Positions 8,352-17,618 of a stretch of 42,201 nt of DNA are shown here, piece after piece. This stretch comes from an uncultured Bacteroidales bacterium. GTDB lineage: Bacteria > Bacteroidota > Bacteroidia > Bacteroidales > UBA932. The notes below the pieces were generated by a model. It was not told the DNA's origin, searched no databases, and saw only the letters and a list, made by a program, of their open reading frames with translations. Numbering within the stretch: the stretch's first letter is position 1; each line of letters opens with the position of its first letter. Made by a program: the position numbers and the translations under genes. The stretch covers positions 1-42,201 of the forward strand of contig CAJOJC010000002.1 in the NCBI GenBank assembly GCA_905234775.1. Direction: 5' to 3'.

Positions 8352-11300
8352 GGTCTTAAGCGCCGCTTCCGTAGAATCTATGCCCCTGGTGATGATCTTC
8401 AGCTTTCCGTCCGTCTGTTTCAGGGTGAACGGAGAATCGTTTCCTATCTTTACCAGAAGCCCAGCGAACTGCTCGCTCTTGTAGTACGGTGATAGGGCGT
8501 TCGAAAGGAAGAAGCAGATGAACATGCCGTTCTTAATAATTATCTTTTCGAAGCCGAGCGAGCCGCCCAGGTTCCTGATTTTCACCACGTTAAAGAGATT
8601 GTCAACCTCGGTGGGCGTCTCTCCGAAGCGGTCGGCGAGCTGGGCGTGGAAACGATCGATTTCCTTCTCCGAATTCATCGAATCCAGCTGCTTGTAGATG
8701 CGGATCTTCTCCGCCGTGATGTCGATATACTCGTCCGGGATGTAGGCCGGCTGATCGGTCTCGACCGTGCAGTCCGCCCTGAAGCGGGTCTCCGCCCGGC
8801 CGCTGATGGCCCCGCCAGTCTCTATTCCCAGCTCCTCCATCGCCTCGGCCAGTATCTTCTGGTAGGTTTCGTAGCCCATGTCCATGATGAAGCCGCTCTG
8901 CTCCGCGCCGAGCAGGTTGCCCGCCCCGCGGATGTCTAGGTCCTGCATGGCTATATTGAAGCCGCTGCCCAGGTCGGAGAACTCCTCGATCGCCTTGAGT
9001 CGCTTGCGGGCGTCGTCGGTGATCGAGACGAGCGGGGGCACGATCAGGTAGCAGAATGCCTTCCGGTTCGAGCGGCCTACCCTGCCCCTGAGCTGGTGGA
9101 GGTCGCTGAGGCCGATATTCTGGGCATGGTTGATGATGATCGTGTTCGCGTTCGGGATGTCGAGCCCGTTCTCGATGATGGTGGTGCAGAGCAGCAGGTC
9201 GTAGTCGCCCCGGATGAAATCGAGCATCTTATCCTCGAGTTCCTTGGGCGCCATCTGGCCATGGGCGATGCATATCCTCATGTCCGGCACCAGCCGATGC
9301 AGGATCTCGCCTATGCTCGCGAGCTGCTCGACGTTGTTGTGGAGGAAGAAGATCTGCCCGCCGCGCCGGAGCTCGTACTCGATTATGGGCTTAATCTCCT
9401 TCTCGTCGAAGAGGATAATCTCGGTCTGGATGGGAATGCGGTTGGCCGGCGGGGTCGCGATGATGCTGAGGTCGCGCGCACCGAGCAGCGAGAACTGCAG
9501 CGTTCGCGGAATCGGGGTCGCAGTGAGCGTGAGGGTGTCCACCTCCGCCCGCAGCTGGCGCAGCTTTTCCTTCGCAGACACGCCGAACTTCTGCTCTTCG
9601 TCGATTATGAGCAGGCCCAGGTCCTTGAACCCGAATCCCTCGCCCAGCAGTTTATGGGTGCCGATGATGATGTCGATCTGCCCGGCGGCGAGGGCCTCCT
9701 TGATTGCGGCGAGTTCCTTCGGCGTACGCAGGCGGCTGACGTAGTCCACCTTGACCGGGAAGTTCGCGAGGCGCGAGCTGAAGGTCGTGTAATGCTGCAG
9801 CGCGAGTATTGTTGTGGGCACGAGCACGGCGACCTGCTTGCCGTCGGCAGCGGCCTTGAACGCGGCGCGGATGGCTATTTCCGTCTTGCCGAAACCCACG
9901 TCGCCGCAGATCAGACGGTCCATGGGAAAACTCTCCTCCATGTCGCGCTTGACCGCGCGGGTGGCCTCTTCCTGGTCCGGGGTGTCCTCGTACATAAACG
10001 AGGATTCGAGCTCGGTCTGAAGATACGAGTCGGCCGAGTATGCAAAGCCCTTCGATGCGCGGCGTTTCGCATAGAGCTGGATCAGTTCCTTCGCTATGTC
10101 CTTGACCTTGCTCTTGGCCCCATTTTTAAGTGCGATCCATGATTTCGAGCCGAGTTTGTTGATTCGCGGGGCCTCTCCGTCTGCCGGGCGGAAGCGCGAG
10201 ATTTTATGGAGGGCATGGACCGACACGAACACGACGTCGCCATCTTTGTAAGTCAGCTTGACTACCTCCTTCATCCGGCCGTAGTCGTCCTTTATTCGAA
10301 CGAGGCCGCCGAAGACGCCGACTCCATGGTCGATATGGACTATATAGTCGCCGATGTTGAACGAGGCAAGGTCGTTGAGGGTGAGTTGCTCGGTCTTTTC
10401 GACCGAACGGCGGATGGAGACGCGGTGGAAGCGGTCGAATATCTCATGGTCGGTGTAGTGACAGACCTTAGATTCTTCGTCAATAAAGCCGTTGTGGATG
10501 TTTTTTCCGGTTACGAACTCGGGCAGGGGACAGCGCTCCTCATCCAGGATGGAGCGGAGCCTGTCGGTCTGAGACTGCTTTTCACCGTAGATATAAACCT
10601 TATAGCCTGATTCTATCCTGGTCCGTATATCAGCTGTGAAAAGTTCGAAATTCTTGTTGAAGACCGGCTGGGGAGAGATGCTGAATTGAACTGCGTCGGC
10701 ATCCTTACGGTCGATAGGGATCTCCAGATAAACCCTCTTAAAGTTCGAGGTAAGTCTGAAGAAATCCTTATCCTTGTACATATCCGATGAATCCAGCCAG
10801 ATAATAGAATCTTCTGGAAGAGCCTCAAGGATGTTTTGCGACGCACCCTCGGGATTACAGACCATATCGGATATTATTCTTACAGTCTGAATTTCTGCAC
10901 CGGAAAGTTGGGTATTGCAGTTAAAGGTGTGGATATATTCTATCTCATCTCCCCAGAAAGAAACACGAACGGCCTCGCTGTTTGAGTAGGAGAAAAGGTC
11001 TATAATGCTACCTCTTACAGCAAACTGTCCGGGTGAAGAGACGAAATCCACTCTTTCAAATCCCAGGTCGGCGAGTTTTTCTATTATTTCCGAGTGGGAT
11101 ATCTCCTGGCCCTTTGTAAGTTCAAAGGCGGATTTCGTAATACTGTTAGTGAGCGGAATCAGTTCCTCGAGGGCTTCCGGGAAGGTTACTATAACGGTGA
11201 GATCTTCTTTATCCGCTGAAAGAATACTTTGGACAGCTGAGGTTCTCTGGACGCTTAGAGAGGATTTATAATTGCTTCGTTCCACTCCAGAACCGGAAGC

Positions 11301-11522
11301 TGGGAGGAAGAACACCTTATCGCCTTCGATTAAATTATAAAGATCGTTGGCGCAATATTCAGCGGCTTCGCTGTTTGGAAGTATAATGAGATGAAGTCCC
11401 TTCTGAGCACAGTCTGAAAGGATAAACCAGCGGGCAGAGAGAAATAACCCCCGGCAGAATATTTCCTTAGAGGAAACTATCCTGCTTTTTAGAAGAGCGC
11501 TGGCGGCAGAATTAACCTGCAT
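8334..11522 (-). CDS. mfd: Transcription-repair coupling factor Mfd
   Basis: Mfd is a superfamily 2 DNA translocase that removes RNA polymerase stalled at lesions and recruits UvrA. The 1062-residue protein has the family order. A UvrB-like N-terminal module spans about residues 1-330. The CarD-like RNA-polymerase-interaction domain covers about 385-460 (FNIGDYIVHIDHGVGVFGG). The translocase has Walker A GDVGFGKTE near 540, DEEQKFGV near 640 and TATPIPRTLQFSL near 670. A TRCF domain lies at the C-terminus. It is slightly shorter than E. coli Mfd (1148). Composition is uneven: the part coding for roughly the first 310 residues (10600-11522) is about 42% GC by hand count of a sample line, against about 68% nearer the 3' end. 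Its start codon borders the candidate oriC. Confidence 0.97.
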   Translation of the reverse strand: MQVNSAASALLKSRIVSSKEIFCRGLFLSARWFILSDCAQKGLHLIILPNSEAAEYCANDLYNLIEGDKVFFLPASGSGVERSNYKSSLSVQRTSAVQSILSADKEDLTVIVTFPEALEELIPLTNSITKSAFELTKGQEISHSEIIEKLADLGFERVDFVSSPGQFAVRGSIIDLFSYSNSEAVRVSFWGDEIEYIHTFNCNTQLSGAEIQTVRIISDMVCNPEGASQNILEALPEDSIIWLDSSDMYKDKDFFRLTSNFKRVYLEIPIDRKDADAVQFSISPQPVFNKNFELFTADIRTRIESGYKVYIYGEKQSQTDRLRSILDEERCPLPEFVTGKNIHNGFIDEESKVCHYTDHEIFDRFHRVSIRRSVEKTEQLTLNDLASFNIGDYIVHIDHGVGVFGGLVRIKDDYGRMKEVVKLTYKDGDVVFVSVHALHKISRFRPADGEAPRINKLGSKSWIALKNGAKSKVKDIAKELIQLYAKRRASKGFAYSADSYLQTELESSFMYEDTPDQEEATRAVKRDMEESFPMDRLICGDVGFGKTEIAIRAAFKAAADGKQVAVLVPTTILALQHYTTFSSRLANFPVKVDYVSRLRTPKELAAIKEALAAGQIDIIIGTHKLLGEGFGFKDLGLLIIDEEQKFGVSAKEKLRQLRAEVDTLTLTATPIPRTLQFSLLGARDLSIIATPPANRIPIQTEIILFDEKEIKPIIEYELRRGGQIFFLHNNVEQLASIGEILHRLVPDMRICIAHGQMAPKELEDKMLDFIRGDYDLLLCTTIIENGLDIPNANTIIINHAQNIGLSDLHQLRGRVGRSNRKAFCYLIVPPLVSITDDARKRLKAIEEFSDLGSGFNIAMQDLDIRGAGNLLGAEQSGFIMDMGYETYQKILAEAMEELGIETGGAISGRAETRFRADCTVETDQPAYIPDEYIDITAEKIRIYKQLDSMNSEKEIDRFHAQLADRFGETPTEVDNLFNVVKIRNLGGSLGFEKIIIKNGMFICFFLSNALSPYYKSEQFAGLLVKIGNDSPFTLKQTDGKLKIITRGIDSTEAALKTLKKLQ

Positions 11523-11761
11523 CCTGATGTGTAAAAGCTTGTGGAAAACCGGTTTATAAAGCTGTGGATAAAATGGAGGGGTAAGTTATCCACATCGCTT
11601 TTACAAAGTTTCCAACAAGTAATTAAAAACGCCTCGTATACCTAATAAGTTGATATTCAGCGGGGTTTTAACCTTATTAACATTTCCACAGCTGTAATAA
11701 AATCAACAAAAAATAAAGAAATAAAGATTATATTTGTAGACCAATTAACCAGCCAGGGGAA
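11523..11761. other. Candidate replication origin (oriC): DnaA-box cluster and AT-rich region
   Basis: This 239-bp gap between divergent mfd and ruvB holds several DnaA-box matches. Perfect boxes (consensus TTATCCACA) are at 11563-11571 on the minus strand and 11586-11594 on the plus strand, facing each other 14 bp apart. Near matches are TTTTCCACA at 11540-11548 (minus), ATTTCCACA at 11682-11690 (plus) and TTTTACACA at 11528-11536 (minus). An AT-rich tract suitable for unwinding runs through 11692-11736. Most genes on either side point away from the gap, and two parS-like sites lie 8-10 kb to the right. Bacteroidetes origins are not always next to dnaA, so the absence of dnaA does not exclude this. 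The alternative is DnaA control of mfd or ruvB. Confidence 0.6.
11729..11736 (+). promoter_or_regulatory. Promoter -7 element of ruvB
   Basis: TATATTTG is a perfect TAnnTTTG element ending 25 bases before the ruvB ATG. No clear TTG is seen at the -33 position. The element lies at the edge of the AT-rich part of the candidate origin. Confidence 0.6.
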
Positions 11762-12793
11762 ATGTCAGATTTCGACCCTCACCGCAGTATCGAGGACAAA
11801 GATAAGGATTTGGACGGAATTATCCGACCGCAGGACCTTGAAGATTTCACGGGTCAGCGGGAAATCGTGTCCAATCTCCATATCTACATCCAGGCTGCAA
11901 AACTCAGAGGTGAGTCTTTGGATCATACCCTTTTCCATGGTCCTCCCGGTCTGGGAAAAACTACTCTGGCCCACATCATCGCAAACGAGATGGGTGTGAA
12001 TATGAAGATCACATCCGGTCCTGTTCTCGATAAGCCCGGAGATCTTGCAGGTCTTCTTACTTCACTTGAACCTGGAGATGTTCTCTTTATAGATGAAATC
12101 CACCGTCTTTCTCCTGAAGTTGAGGAATATCTGTATTCCGCAATGGAGGATTTCGTTATAGATATTATGATCGATAAAGGCCCCGGAGCCCGCTCGGTCA
12201 GAATATCTCTCAATCCCTTCACTCTTGTAGGAGCTACCACCCGCAGCGGTCTTCTTACAGCTCCTCTCAGGGCCCGCTTCGGTATTACCTGCGCCCTGGA
12301 ATACTATGATGTTGAGGATCTTAAGCGTATAGTTAAGAGAAGCGCCTCTATCCTTAAAGTAGATATAGACGATCAGGCAGCTCAGGAGATAGCTATGAGA
12401 AGCCGAGGTACTCCTCGTATTTCCAATGCACTCCTCCGCCGCGTACGCGACTTCGCCCAGGTGATGGGAGACGGAAAGATTGATATCAAGATAGCTAAGT
12501 ACGCTCTCGATAAACTTAAGATCGATACCCGCGGACTGGACGCTATAGACAATAAGATACTGAGTACTATCATCAATACCTTCAAGGGAGGTCCTGTGGG
12601 AGCTAATACCATAGCTACCGCTATTGGTGAAGATCAGGGAACCTTCGAGGAAGTATATGAGCCTTTCCTTATCAAGGAAGGATTCATAGTACGAACCCAG
12701 AGAGGTAGAATAGCTACCGATTTAGCTTATAAACACCTCGGTATAAGCCCTAGCAGAGTATCGTCAGACAACTTATTTGGAGATAATAATTAA
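11762..12793 (+). CDS. ruvB: Holliday junction branch migration helicase RuvB
   Basis: RuvB is the hexameric AAA+ motor that drives Holliday-junction branch migration with RuvA and RuvC. The 343-residue protein has the normal length. Walker [12 protein letters not shown] is near residue 58, Walker B with DEIHRLSP near residue 111, and sensor 1 [18 protein letters not shown] near residue 158. A C-terminal winged-helix segment contains [17 protein letters not shown]. The partner ruvA is 7 kb to the right. The gene is AT-rich compared with its neighbours (about 35% GC in one hand-counted line). SdhA follows after 16 bp with no visible promoter, so the two may be co-transcribed. Confidence 0.98.
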   Translation: MSDFDPHRSIEDKDKDLDGIIRPQDLEDFTGQREIVSNLHIYIQAAKLRGESLDHTLFHGPPGLGKTTLAHIIANEMGVNMKITSGPVLDKPGDLAGLLTSLEPGDVLFIDEIHRLSPEVEEYLYSAMEDFVIDIMIDKGPGARSVRISLNPFTLVGATTRSGLLTAPLRARFGITCALEYYDVEDLKRIVKRSASILKVDIDDQAAQEIAMRSRGTPRISNALLRRVRDFAQVMGDGKIDIKIAKYALDKLKIDTRGLDAIDNKILSTIINTFKGGPVGANTIATAIGEDQGTFEEVYEPFLIKEGFIVRTQRGRIATDLAYKHLGISPSRVSSDNLFGDNN

Positions 12794-12809
12794 CTCAATT
12801 CATAAACAA

Positions 12810-14756
12810 ATGGCAGATAAACTCATTTCAAAAATTCCGGATGGACCGCTGGCCGAAAAATGGACCAAGCGTAAATCCGAAATCCATCTTGTCAGCCCCA
12901 ACAACCGCAGAAAACTCGAGGTTATTGTAGTCGGTACCGGACTCGGCGGCGCATCTGCAGCTGCGACCCTCGGCGAGTTGGGCTACAATGTTAAAGTATT
13001 CTGTATCAGCGACTCTCCTCGTAGGGCCCATTCCATTGCGGCTCAGGGAGGTATCAACGCTGCGAAGAACTATCAGAATGACAACGATTCGGTCTATCGT
13101 CTTTTCTACGACACAATCAAGGGAGGAGACTACCGCAGCCGTGAGGCAAACGTTTATCGTCTAGCTGAAGTCAGCGCAGCTATCATCGACCAGTGTGTCG
13201 CTCAGGGCGTTCCGTTCGCTCGTGAGTATGGCGGATATCTGGCTAACCGTTCATTCGGCGGCGTACAGGTAAGCCGTACGTTCTATGCCCGCGGTCAAAC
13301 CGGTCAGCAGCTGCTCCTCGGAGCTTATGCCGCTCTCAACCGTCAGATCGCAGCAGGAACAGTTAAGAGTTACCCGCGCTATGAGATGCTTGACCTCGTC
13401 CTTGTAAATGGCCAGGCTAAGGGTATCATCGCCCGTAACCTCGTCACCGGCCAGCTCGAGCGTTTCGGAGCACACGCCGTCATCATCGCTACCGGTGGTT
13501 ATGGAAATACCTATTTCCTCTCGACCAATGCTATGAACAGCAACGGTTCCGCGGCTATGCAGTGCTGGAGAAAGGGTGCCTTTTTCGCCAATCCTTGCTT
13601 CGCTCAGATTCACCCTACCTGTATTCCGGTCCATGGCGACCAGCAGTGTAAGCTCACCCTTATGTCTGAGTCTCTGCGTAACGACGGCCGCATCTGGGTT
13701 CCTAAGAAACTCGAGGATGTTGAAAAACTCCGTAAACACGAAATCAAGGCTTCCCAGATTCCTGAAGAGGACCGCGATTACTATCTCGAGCGCCGTTATC
13801 CTGCATTCGGAAACCTCGTCCCCCGCGACGTCGCTTCCAGGGCAGCTAAAGAGCGCTGCGACGCAGGTTTCGGTGTAAATGAAACCGGTAAGGCCGTGTT
13901 CCTCGACTTTTCCGAAGCTATCCAGCGCCTCGGACATCAGAGAGTTGCAGAGCGTTATGGTAACCTCTTCGAGATGTATGAGAAGATCACCGCTTCCTCT
14001 CCTTGGGAGGAGCCTATGATGATTTATCCCGCTATCCACTACACCATGGGTGGTATCTGGGTCGACTATGATCTCCAGACAACTATCCCCGGCCTGTATG
14101 CGATTGGTGAGGCTAACTTCTCAGATCATGGTGGAAACCGTCTTGGCGCTTCCGCTCTTATGCAGGGTCTTGCAGATGGTTATTTCGTAGTTCCTGTTAC
14201 AATCAGCGACTACCTTTCCAATAAGTTTGCAGAGCCTAAGACCGATGTTAATTCCAAGGAATTCATCGAGGCTGAAAAGGCTGTTCAGGCCCGTATAGAC
14301 AGACTCTTCTCCATCAAGGGAACCGAGACTGTGGATTCCATCCATAAGAGACTCGGAAACATCATGTGGGAGTATGTCGGAATGGCCCGCGACGAAGCCG
14401 GACTTAAGAAGGCTATCGAAGAAATCAAAGCCCTTAAGGAAGAATTCTATAAATCTGTCAATGTCCCCGGAGACCAGTTCGAGTTCAACCAGGAACTTGA
14501 GAAGGCCCTCCGTCTCGAAGATTTCTTCGACACAGGTATCCTGATGGCTCAGGACGCTCTGAACCGTCATGAATCCTGCGGTGGACACTTCCGCGTAGAG
14601 AGCCAGACCGAAGAAGGCGAGGCGAAACGCGACGACAAGAACTTCATGTATGTAGCGGCCTGGGAGTACAAGGGTGAAGGTAAGGATCCCGTTCTCCATA
14701 AAGAGCCTCTCAACTACGAATTTATCGAGGTTAAGACCAGAAACTACAAAGACTAA
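12810..14756 (+). CDS. sdhA: Fumarate reductase/succinate dehydrogenase flavoprotein subunit
   Basis: This catalytic subunit interconverts fumarate and succinate with covalently bound FAD. In anaerobic Bacteroidales it normally acts as fumarate reductase, the terminal step of succinate production. Starting at the ATG at 12810 gives 648 residues; the frame stays open to 12777, but those 11 residues overlap ruv[17 protein letters not shown] binds FAD near residue 40, the His of AHSIAAQGG (near 73) is the probable covalent FAD attachment site, and [10 protein letters not shown] (near 268) plus [10 protein letters not shown] are active-site segments. The Fe-S subunit follows after 6 bp. The cytochrome b membrane anchor, usually upstream in Bacteroidetes, is missing; ruvB is there instead. 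Confidence 0.96.
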   Translation: MADKLISKIPDGPLAEKWTKRKSEIHLVSPNNRRKLEVIVVGTGLGGASAAATLGELGYNVKVFCISDSPRRAHSIAAQGGINAAKNYQNDNDSVYRLFYDTIKGGDYRSREANVYRLAEVSAAIIDQCVAQGVPFAREYGGYLANRSFGGVQVSRTFYARGQTGQQLLLGAYAALNRQIAAGTVKSYPRYEMLDLVLVNGQAKGIIARNLVTGQLERFGAHAVIIATGGYGNTYFLSTNAMNSNGSAAMQCWRKGAFFANPCFAQIHPTCIPVHGDQQCKLTLMSESLRNDGRIWVPKKLEDVEKLRKHEIKASQIPEEDRDYYLERRYPAFGNLVPRDVASRAAKERCDAGFGVNETGKAVFLDFSEAIQRLGHQRVAERYGNLFEMYEKITASSPWEEPMMIYPAIHYTMGGIWVDYDLQTTIPGLYAIGEANFSDHGGNRLGASALMQGLADGYFVVPVTISDYLSNKFAEPKTDVNSKEFIEAEKAVQARIDRLFSIKGTETVDSIHKRLGNIMWEYVGMARDEAGLKKAIEEIKALKEEFYKSVNVPGDQFEFNQELEKALRLEDFFDTGILMAQDALNRHESCGGHFRVESQTEEGEAKRDDKNFMYVAAWEYKGEGKDPVLHKEPLNYEFIEVKTRNYKD

Positions 14757-14762
14757 AGTACG

Positions 14763-15542
14763 ATGGAATTCAATCTTAAGATATGGCGTCAGAAAAACGC
14801 CAAGGCAAAAGGCCATTTCGAGACCTACCACATCAGCGGTATCGAGGAGGACGCCTCTTTCCTCGAGATGCTCGATATTCTCAATGAACAGCTTATCAGG
14901 GAAGGTTGCGACCCTGTAGCAGTAGAGAGAGGATGCAAGAGCAGCGGTCCTGTTTCGTTCGACCACGACTGCCGTGAAGGTATCTGCGGAGCTTGTTCGC
15001 TGTATATCGACGGCCGTGCCCACGGTCCGGACGACCACGTTACAACCTGCCAGCTTTTCATGCGCCACTTCAAGGACGGTGCTACTATTACCGTAGAGCC
15101 TTTCCGCAGTGCCGCATTCCCCGTTATCAAGGACCTCGTCGTCGATCGCCGTGCATTCGATAAGATTCTCCAGGCCGGAGGATTTATCTCGGTTCGTACA
15201 GGTTCCGCTCAGGACGCTAACGTAATGCTTATTCCCCACGACAAAGCTGAGGAGAGTATGGATGCAGCAGCTTGTGTAGGCTGCGGCGCCTGCGTTGCTA
15301 CCTGTAAGAACGGATCTGCGATGCTGTTCGTCGCCGCCCGCGTCAGCTCACTGGCGCTGCTGCCTCAGGGACGCCCCGAGGCTAAGCGTAGGGCAGAGGC
15401 TATGGTGGCTAAGATGGACGAACTCGGCTTCGGTAACTGTACCAACACCCGCGCTTGCGAGCTCGAGTGCCCTAAGGGTATTACCGTAGACCACATCGCC
15501 CGCCTGAACCGCGAGTTCTTGAAAGCTAAATTCTCTGAGTAA
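14763..15542 (+). CDS. sdhB: Fumarate reductase/succinate dehydrogenase iron-sulfur subunit
   Basis: This subunit passes electrons between the FAD of SdhA and the membrane quinone pool. The 259-residue protein has the [2Fe-2S] ferredoxin motif [16 protein letters not shown] near residue 70, then [14 protein letters not shown] near residue 172 and [15 protein letters not shown] near residue 226 for the [4Fe-4S] and [3Fe-4S] clusters. It is co-transcribed with sdhA. No membrane-anchor gene follows: the next gene, hflX, is on the other strand, and a hairpin at 15548-15568 separates them. Confidence 0.95.
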   Translation: MEFNLKIWRQKNAKAKGHFETYHISGIEEDASFLEMLDILNEQLIREGCDPVAVERGCKSSGPVSFDHDCREGICGACSLYIDGRAHGPDDHVTTCQLFMRHFKDGATITVEPFRSAAFPVIKDLVVDRRAFDKILQAGGFISVRTGSAQDANVMLIPHDKAEESMDAAACVGCGACVATCKNGSAMLFVAARVSSLALLPQGRPEAKRRAEAMVAKMDELGFGNCTNTRACELECPKGITVDHIARLNREFLKAKFSE

Positions 15543-15544
15543 CT

Positions 15545-15570
15545 GTCATCCCCGGCTTGACCGGGGATCC
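15545..15570. terminator. Hairpin between convergent sdhB and hflX, GTCAT-type REP-like element
   Basis: A perfect 8-bp stem, ATCCCCGG (15548-15555) with CCGGGGAT (15561-15568) around a 5-base loop, lies between the two stop codons. It has no T-run, so it may stop transcription only weakly in either direction. It begins with GTCAT like the elements at 37126-37265 and probably belongs to the same dispersed repeat family. Confidence 0.6.
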
Positions 15571-15571
15571 T

Positions 15572-16756
15572 TTACCATAAGAAGTTATTGAACGGGTAGC
15601 GCCCGGCATGAATCTCCGCAACCATCTTGTAGATGTCGTTGCGGAGTTTTTCTATACCCGTTTTATTAAGCGCCGAGATGAAGATACAAGGCGCTTTTTC
15701 GCCGGCTATCCAGCTGTTTTTAAGTTCTTCCAGAGTTCTGTTTTCCTTTGATTTAGGTTCAAGAGAGAACTCGTCGTAGGGCTGGTAAGTATAGGCGTCT
15801 ATCTTATTAAAGACTACATAGACTGGTTTATTTGCGGCGCCTATATCGCGAAGGGTCTGCTCTACGGTCTTCATCTGATCTTCGAAGTCCGGAGCTGAGA
15901 TGTCTACCACATGAACCAGAATATCCGCTTCTCGTACTTCATCCAATGTACTCTTGAAGGCTTCTACAAGTTGGGTAGGAAGTTTTCTGATAAATCCTAC
16001 AGTATCGCTCAGAAGGAAGGGCACGTTCTCAATAACCACCTTTCGTACCGTAGTATCCAGAGTAGCGAAGAGTTTGTTTTCGGCAAAGACGTCTGATTTG
16101 GCAAGGACGTTCATCAAGGTAGATTTTCCAACGTTAGTGTAGCCTACCAGAGCAAGCCTGACCATACTGCCTCTATTCGAGCGTTGGGTCGCCATCTGAC
16201 GGTCTACTTTCTTAAGGTCTTCCTTGAGTTTTGTGATTCTTTCCTTGACTATACGGCGGTCTACCTCTATCTGGGTCTCACCCATACCGCCTCGGGTTCC
16301 GCGACCGCCGCGCTGCCTTTCGAGGTGGGTCCACATTCCCGCAAGGCGCGGGAGCATGTAGTTGTATCGGGCAAGTTCGACCTGCATCTTTGCATAGGAC
16401 GACTTTGCTCTTTGGGCGAAGATTTCAAGTATAAGGCTGGTTCTGTCTATTACAGCGCTGCATTTGATCACCTTTTCAATGTTGCGCTGCTGCATTCCGG
16501 ACAGTTCGTCATCGAAAATCACATAGGTTATATGATTCTCCTCGCAGTAGGCTGCAATTTCTTCCAGCTTACCGCTTCTGATGTAGGTTGCATTGTCCGG
16601 ACGGTCGACTCTTTGGACGAATTTCTTATCGCCAATTGCTCCGGCAGTTTCTGCCAGAAACTCAAGTTCGTCGAGATATTCTTTTACTCTTCTTTCGTCG
16701 TCTGTGGGTTTGATTATACCCACAAATACGGCTTTCTCTGTCTGCTGTTCGTTCAT
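15572..16756 (-). CDS. hflX: GTPase HflX
   Basis: HflX is a ribosome-associated GTPase that splits stalled or heat-damaged 70S ribosomes. The 394-residue protein has the HflX N-terminal domain, the glycine-rich linker GGRGTRGGMGETQIEVDRR near residue 155, and G-domain motifs: GYTNVGKST near residue 205, DTVGFIRKLPTQLVEAF as switch II with the family's characteristic insertion, and NKID near residue 310. It lies downstream of tonB in the same direction, but a strong terminator separates them, so it probably has its own promoter, which I could not identify. Confidence 0.96.
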   Translation of the reverse strand: MNEQQTEKAVFVGIIKPTDDERRVKEYLDELEFLAETAGAIGDKKFVQRVDRPDNATYIRSGKLEEIAAYCEENHITYVIFDDELSGMQQRNIEKVIKCSAVIDRTSLILEIFAQRAKSSYAKMQVELARYNYMLPRLAGMWTHLERQRGGRGTRGGMGETQIEVDRRIVKERITKLKEDLKKVDRQMATQRSNRGSMVRLALVGYTNVGKSTLMNVLAKSDVFAENKLFATLDTTVRKVVIENVPFLLSDTVGFIRKLPTQLVEAFKSTLDEVREADILVHVVDISAPDFEDQMKTVEQTLRDIGAANKPVYVVFNKIDAYTYQPYDEFSLEPKSKENRTLEELKNSWIAGEKAPCIFISALNKTGIEKLRNDIYKMVAEIHAGRYPFNNFLW

Positions 16757-16765
16757 TCTTCGGAT

Positions 16766-16797
16766 TGAAAAAGAGGCCGTCCTCTCCGGACAGCCTC
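16766..16797 (-). terminator. Rho-independent terminator of tonB
   Basis: A 10-bp stem with one mismatch (16773-16782 with 16788-16797, 5-base loop) is followed on the minus strand by TTTTTC. It lies just past the tonB stop at 16818 and before hflX. Confidence 0.85.
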
Positions 16798-16817
16798 CCG
16801 TTTTATCAATTCGCTTG

Positions 16818-17507
16818 TTATCTGAGCTGGAAGATAACAGGGAAGGTGTAAGTCACGCGGACCGCACGGTCTCTCTGTTTTCCGGGACTCCATTTAGGAG
16901 AGCTGGAAACTACGCGGACAGCTTCCTTATCGATCGAAGGATCGACTCCACGGAGAACCCTGACGTTTGTTACCCTACCGTCTGATTCTACCGTAAACTG
17001 AAGCATAACCTTTCCCTGAACACCGTTTTCCTTGGCAATTTCAGGGTAGACGAGGCGTTCGTTAACCCACTTGCTGAACTGGTTCGCGTCTCCGCCGCGG
17101 AAAGACGGTTTAGTCTCCACGAGCTGGAACGGAATAGCTTCCTCTTCGATTTCCTCTTCTTCCGGTCCTTCGACATATTCCATGATCTCCACTCCGAGGT
17201 CGTCGTCATCCTCGAGGTTGAGGATATTGTCGTCTACCTGGATATCGTCATCGATAATATCAATCTGGTCTGAAAGAACAGGGACTTTCGGGGTCTCGGG
17301 CGGCGGGGGAGGAGTTTCCTGGGTAATAGGAATGATCTCTTCCTCAATTACCTGCTGAGGGCCCGCGTCGAGAAGGGAGGTTTGCTTGTCTGCCGTACCG
17401 AACGAGAACGCTCCGTACACGATTCCAAGCGTCAGGACCAATCCGAACTCCACGAAGAGAAGTCGCTTGTTCTCAAGGCTTGCTTTGGGTGTTTTCTTAA
17501 CTTCCAT
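16818..17507 (-). CDS. tonB: Energy transducer TonB
   Basis: TonB carries the energy of the inner-membrane proton gradient, gathered by ExbBD, to outer-membrane receptors. Its 229 residues fit the family. A cytoplasmic basic tail precedes one transmembrane helix at about residues 17-37. A periplasmic linker follows that is rich in Pro and Glu/Asp (PPPPPETPKVP, then a run of acidic residues). The C-terminal TonB domain has YPEIAKENGVQGKVMLQF and SDGRVTNVRVLRGVDPSID. The very acidic linker is unusual beside the Pro-Lys linker of E. coli TonB. No exbB or exbD is adjacent. The TonB receptor at 38262-40442 is a possible client. Confidence 0.93.
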   Translation of the reverse strand: MEVKKTPKASLENKRLLFVEFGLVLTLGIVYGAFSFGTADKQTSLLDAGPQQVIEEEIIPITQETPPPPPETPKVPVLSDQIDIIDDDIQVDDNILNLEDDDDLGVEIMEYVEGPEEEEIEEEAIPFQLVETKPSFRGGDANQFSKWVNERLVYPEIAKENGVQGKVMLQFTVESDGRVTNVRVLRGVDPSIDKEAVRVVSSSPKWSPGKQRDRAVRVTYTFPVIFQLR

Positions 17508-17536
17508 ATCTCAGTTTGCTTTTTGCGGATTTCCTC

Positions 17537-17567
17537 CAAAGTTAAAAATTATTCTGTTTTAATCCAA
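17537..17567 (-). promoter_or_regulatory. Promoter of tonB
   Basis: On the minus strand TTG (17565-17567) is followed after 20 bp by TAACTTTG (17537-17544), a full -33/-7 match. The element ends about 30 bases before the tonB ATG. Confidence 0.72.
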
Positions 17568-17586
17568 TTTTTAGATTTAATAGTTG

Positions 17587-17594
17587 TAGATTTG
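17587..17594 (+). promoter_or_regulatory. Promoter -7 element of the ybeY operon
   Basis: TAGATTTG matches TAnnTTTG and ends 25 bases before the ybeY ATG at 17619. No TTG is evident at the -33 distance. It supports the internal ybeY start over the longer open frame beginning at 17382. Confidence 0.55.
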
Positions 17595-17618
17595 TGCGTC
17601 TTTTTTCAGCTGGAAACT

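Noticed and set aside
14121..15239. A 372-codon minus-strand frame opposite sdhA/sdhB.
   Set aside because: It is a shadow of two well-supported genes whose domains are intact; long antisense frames are common in this GC range.
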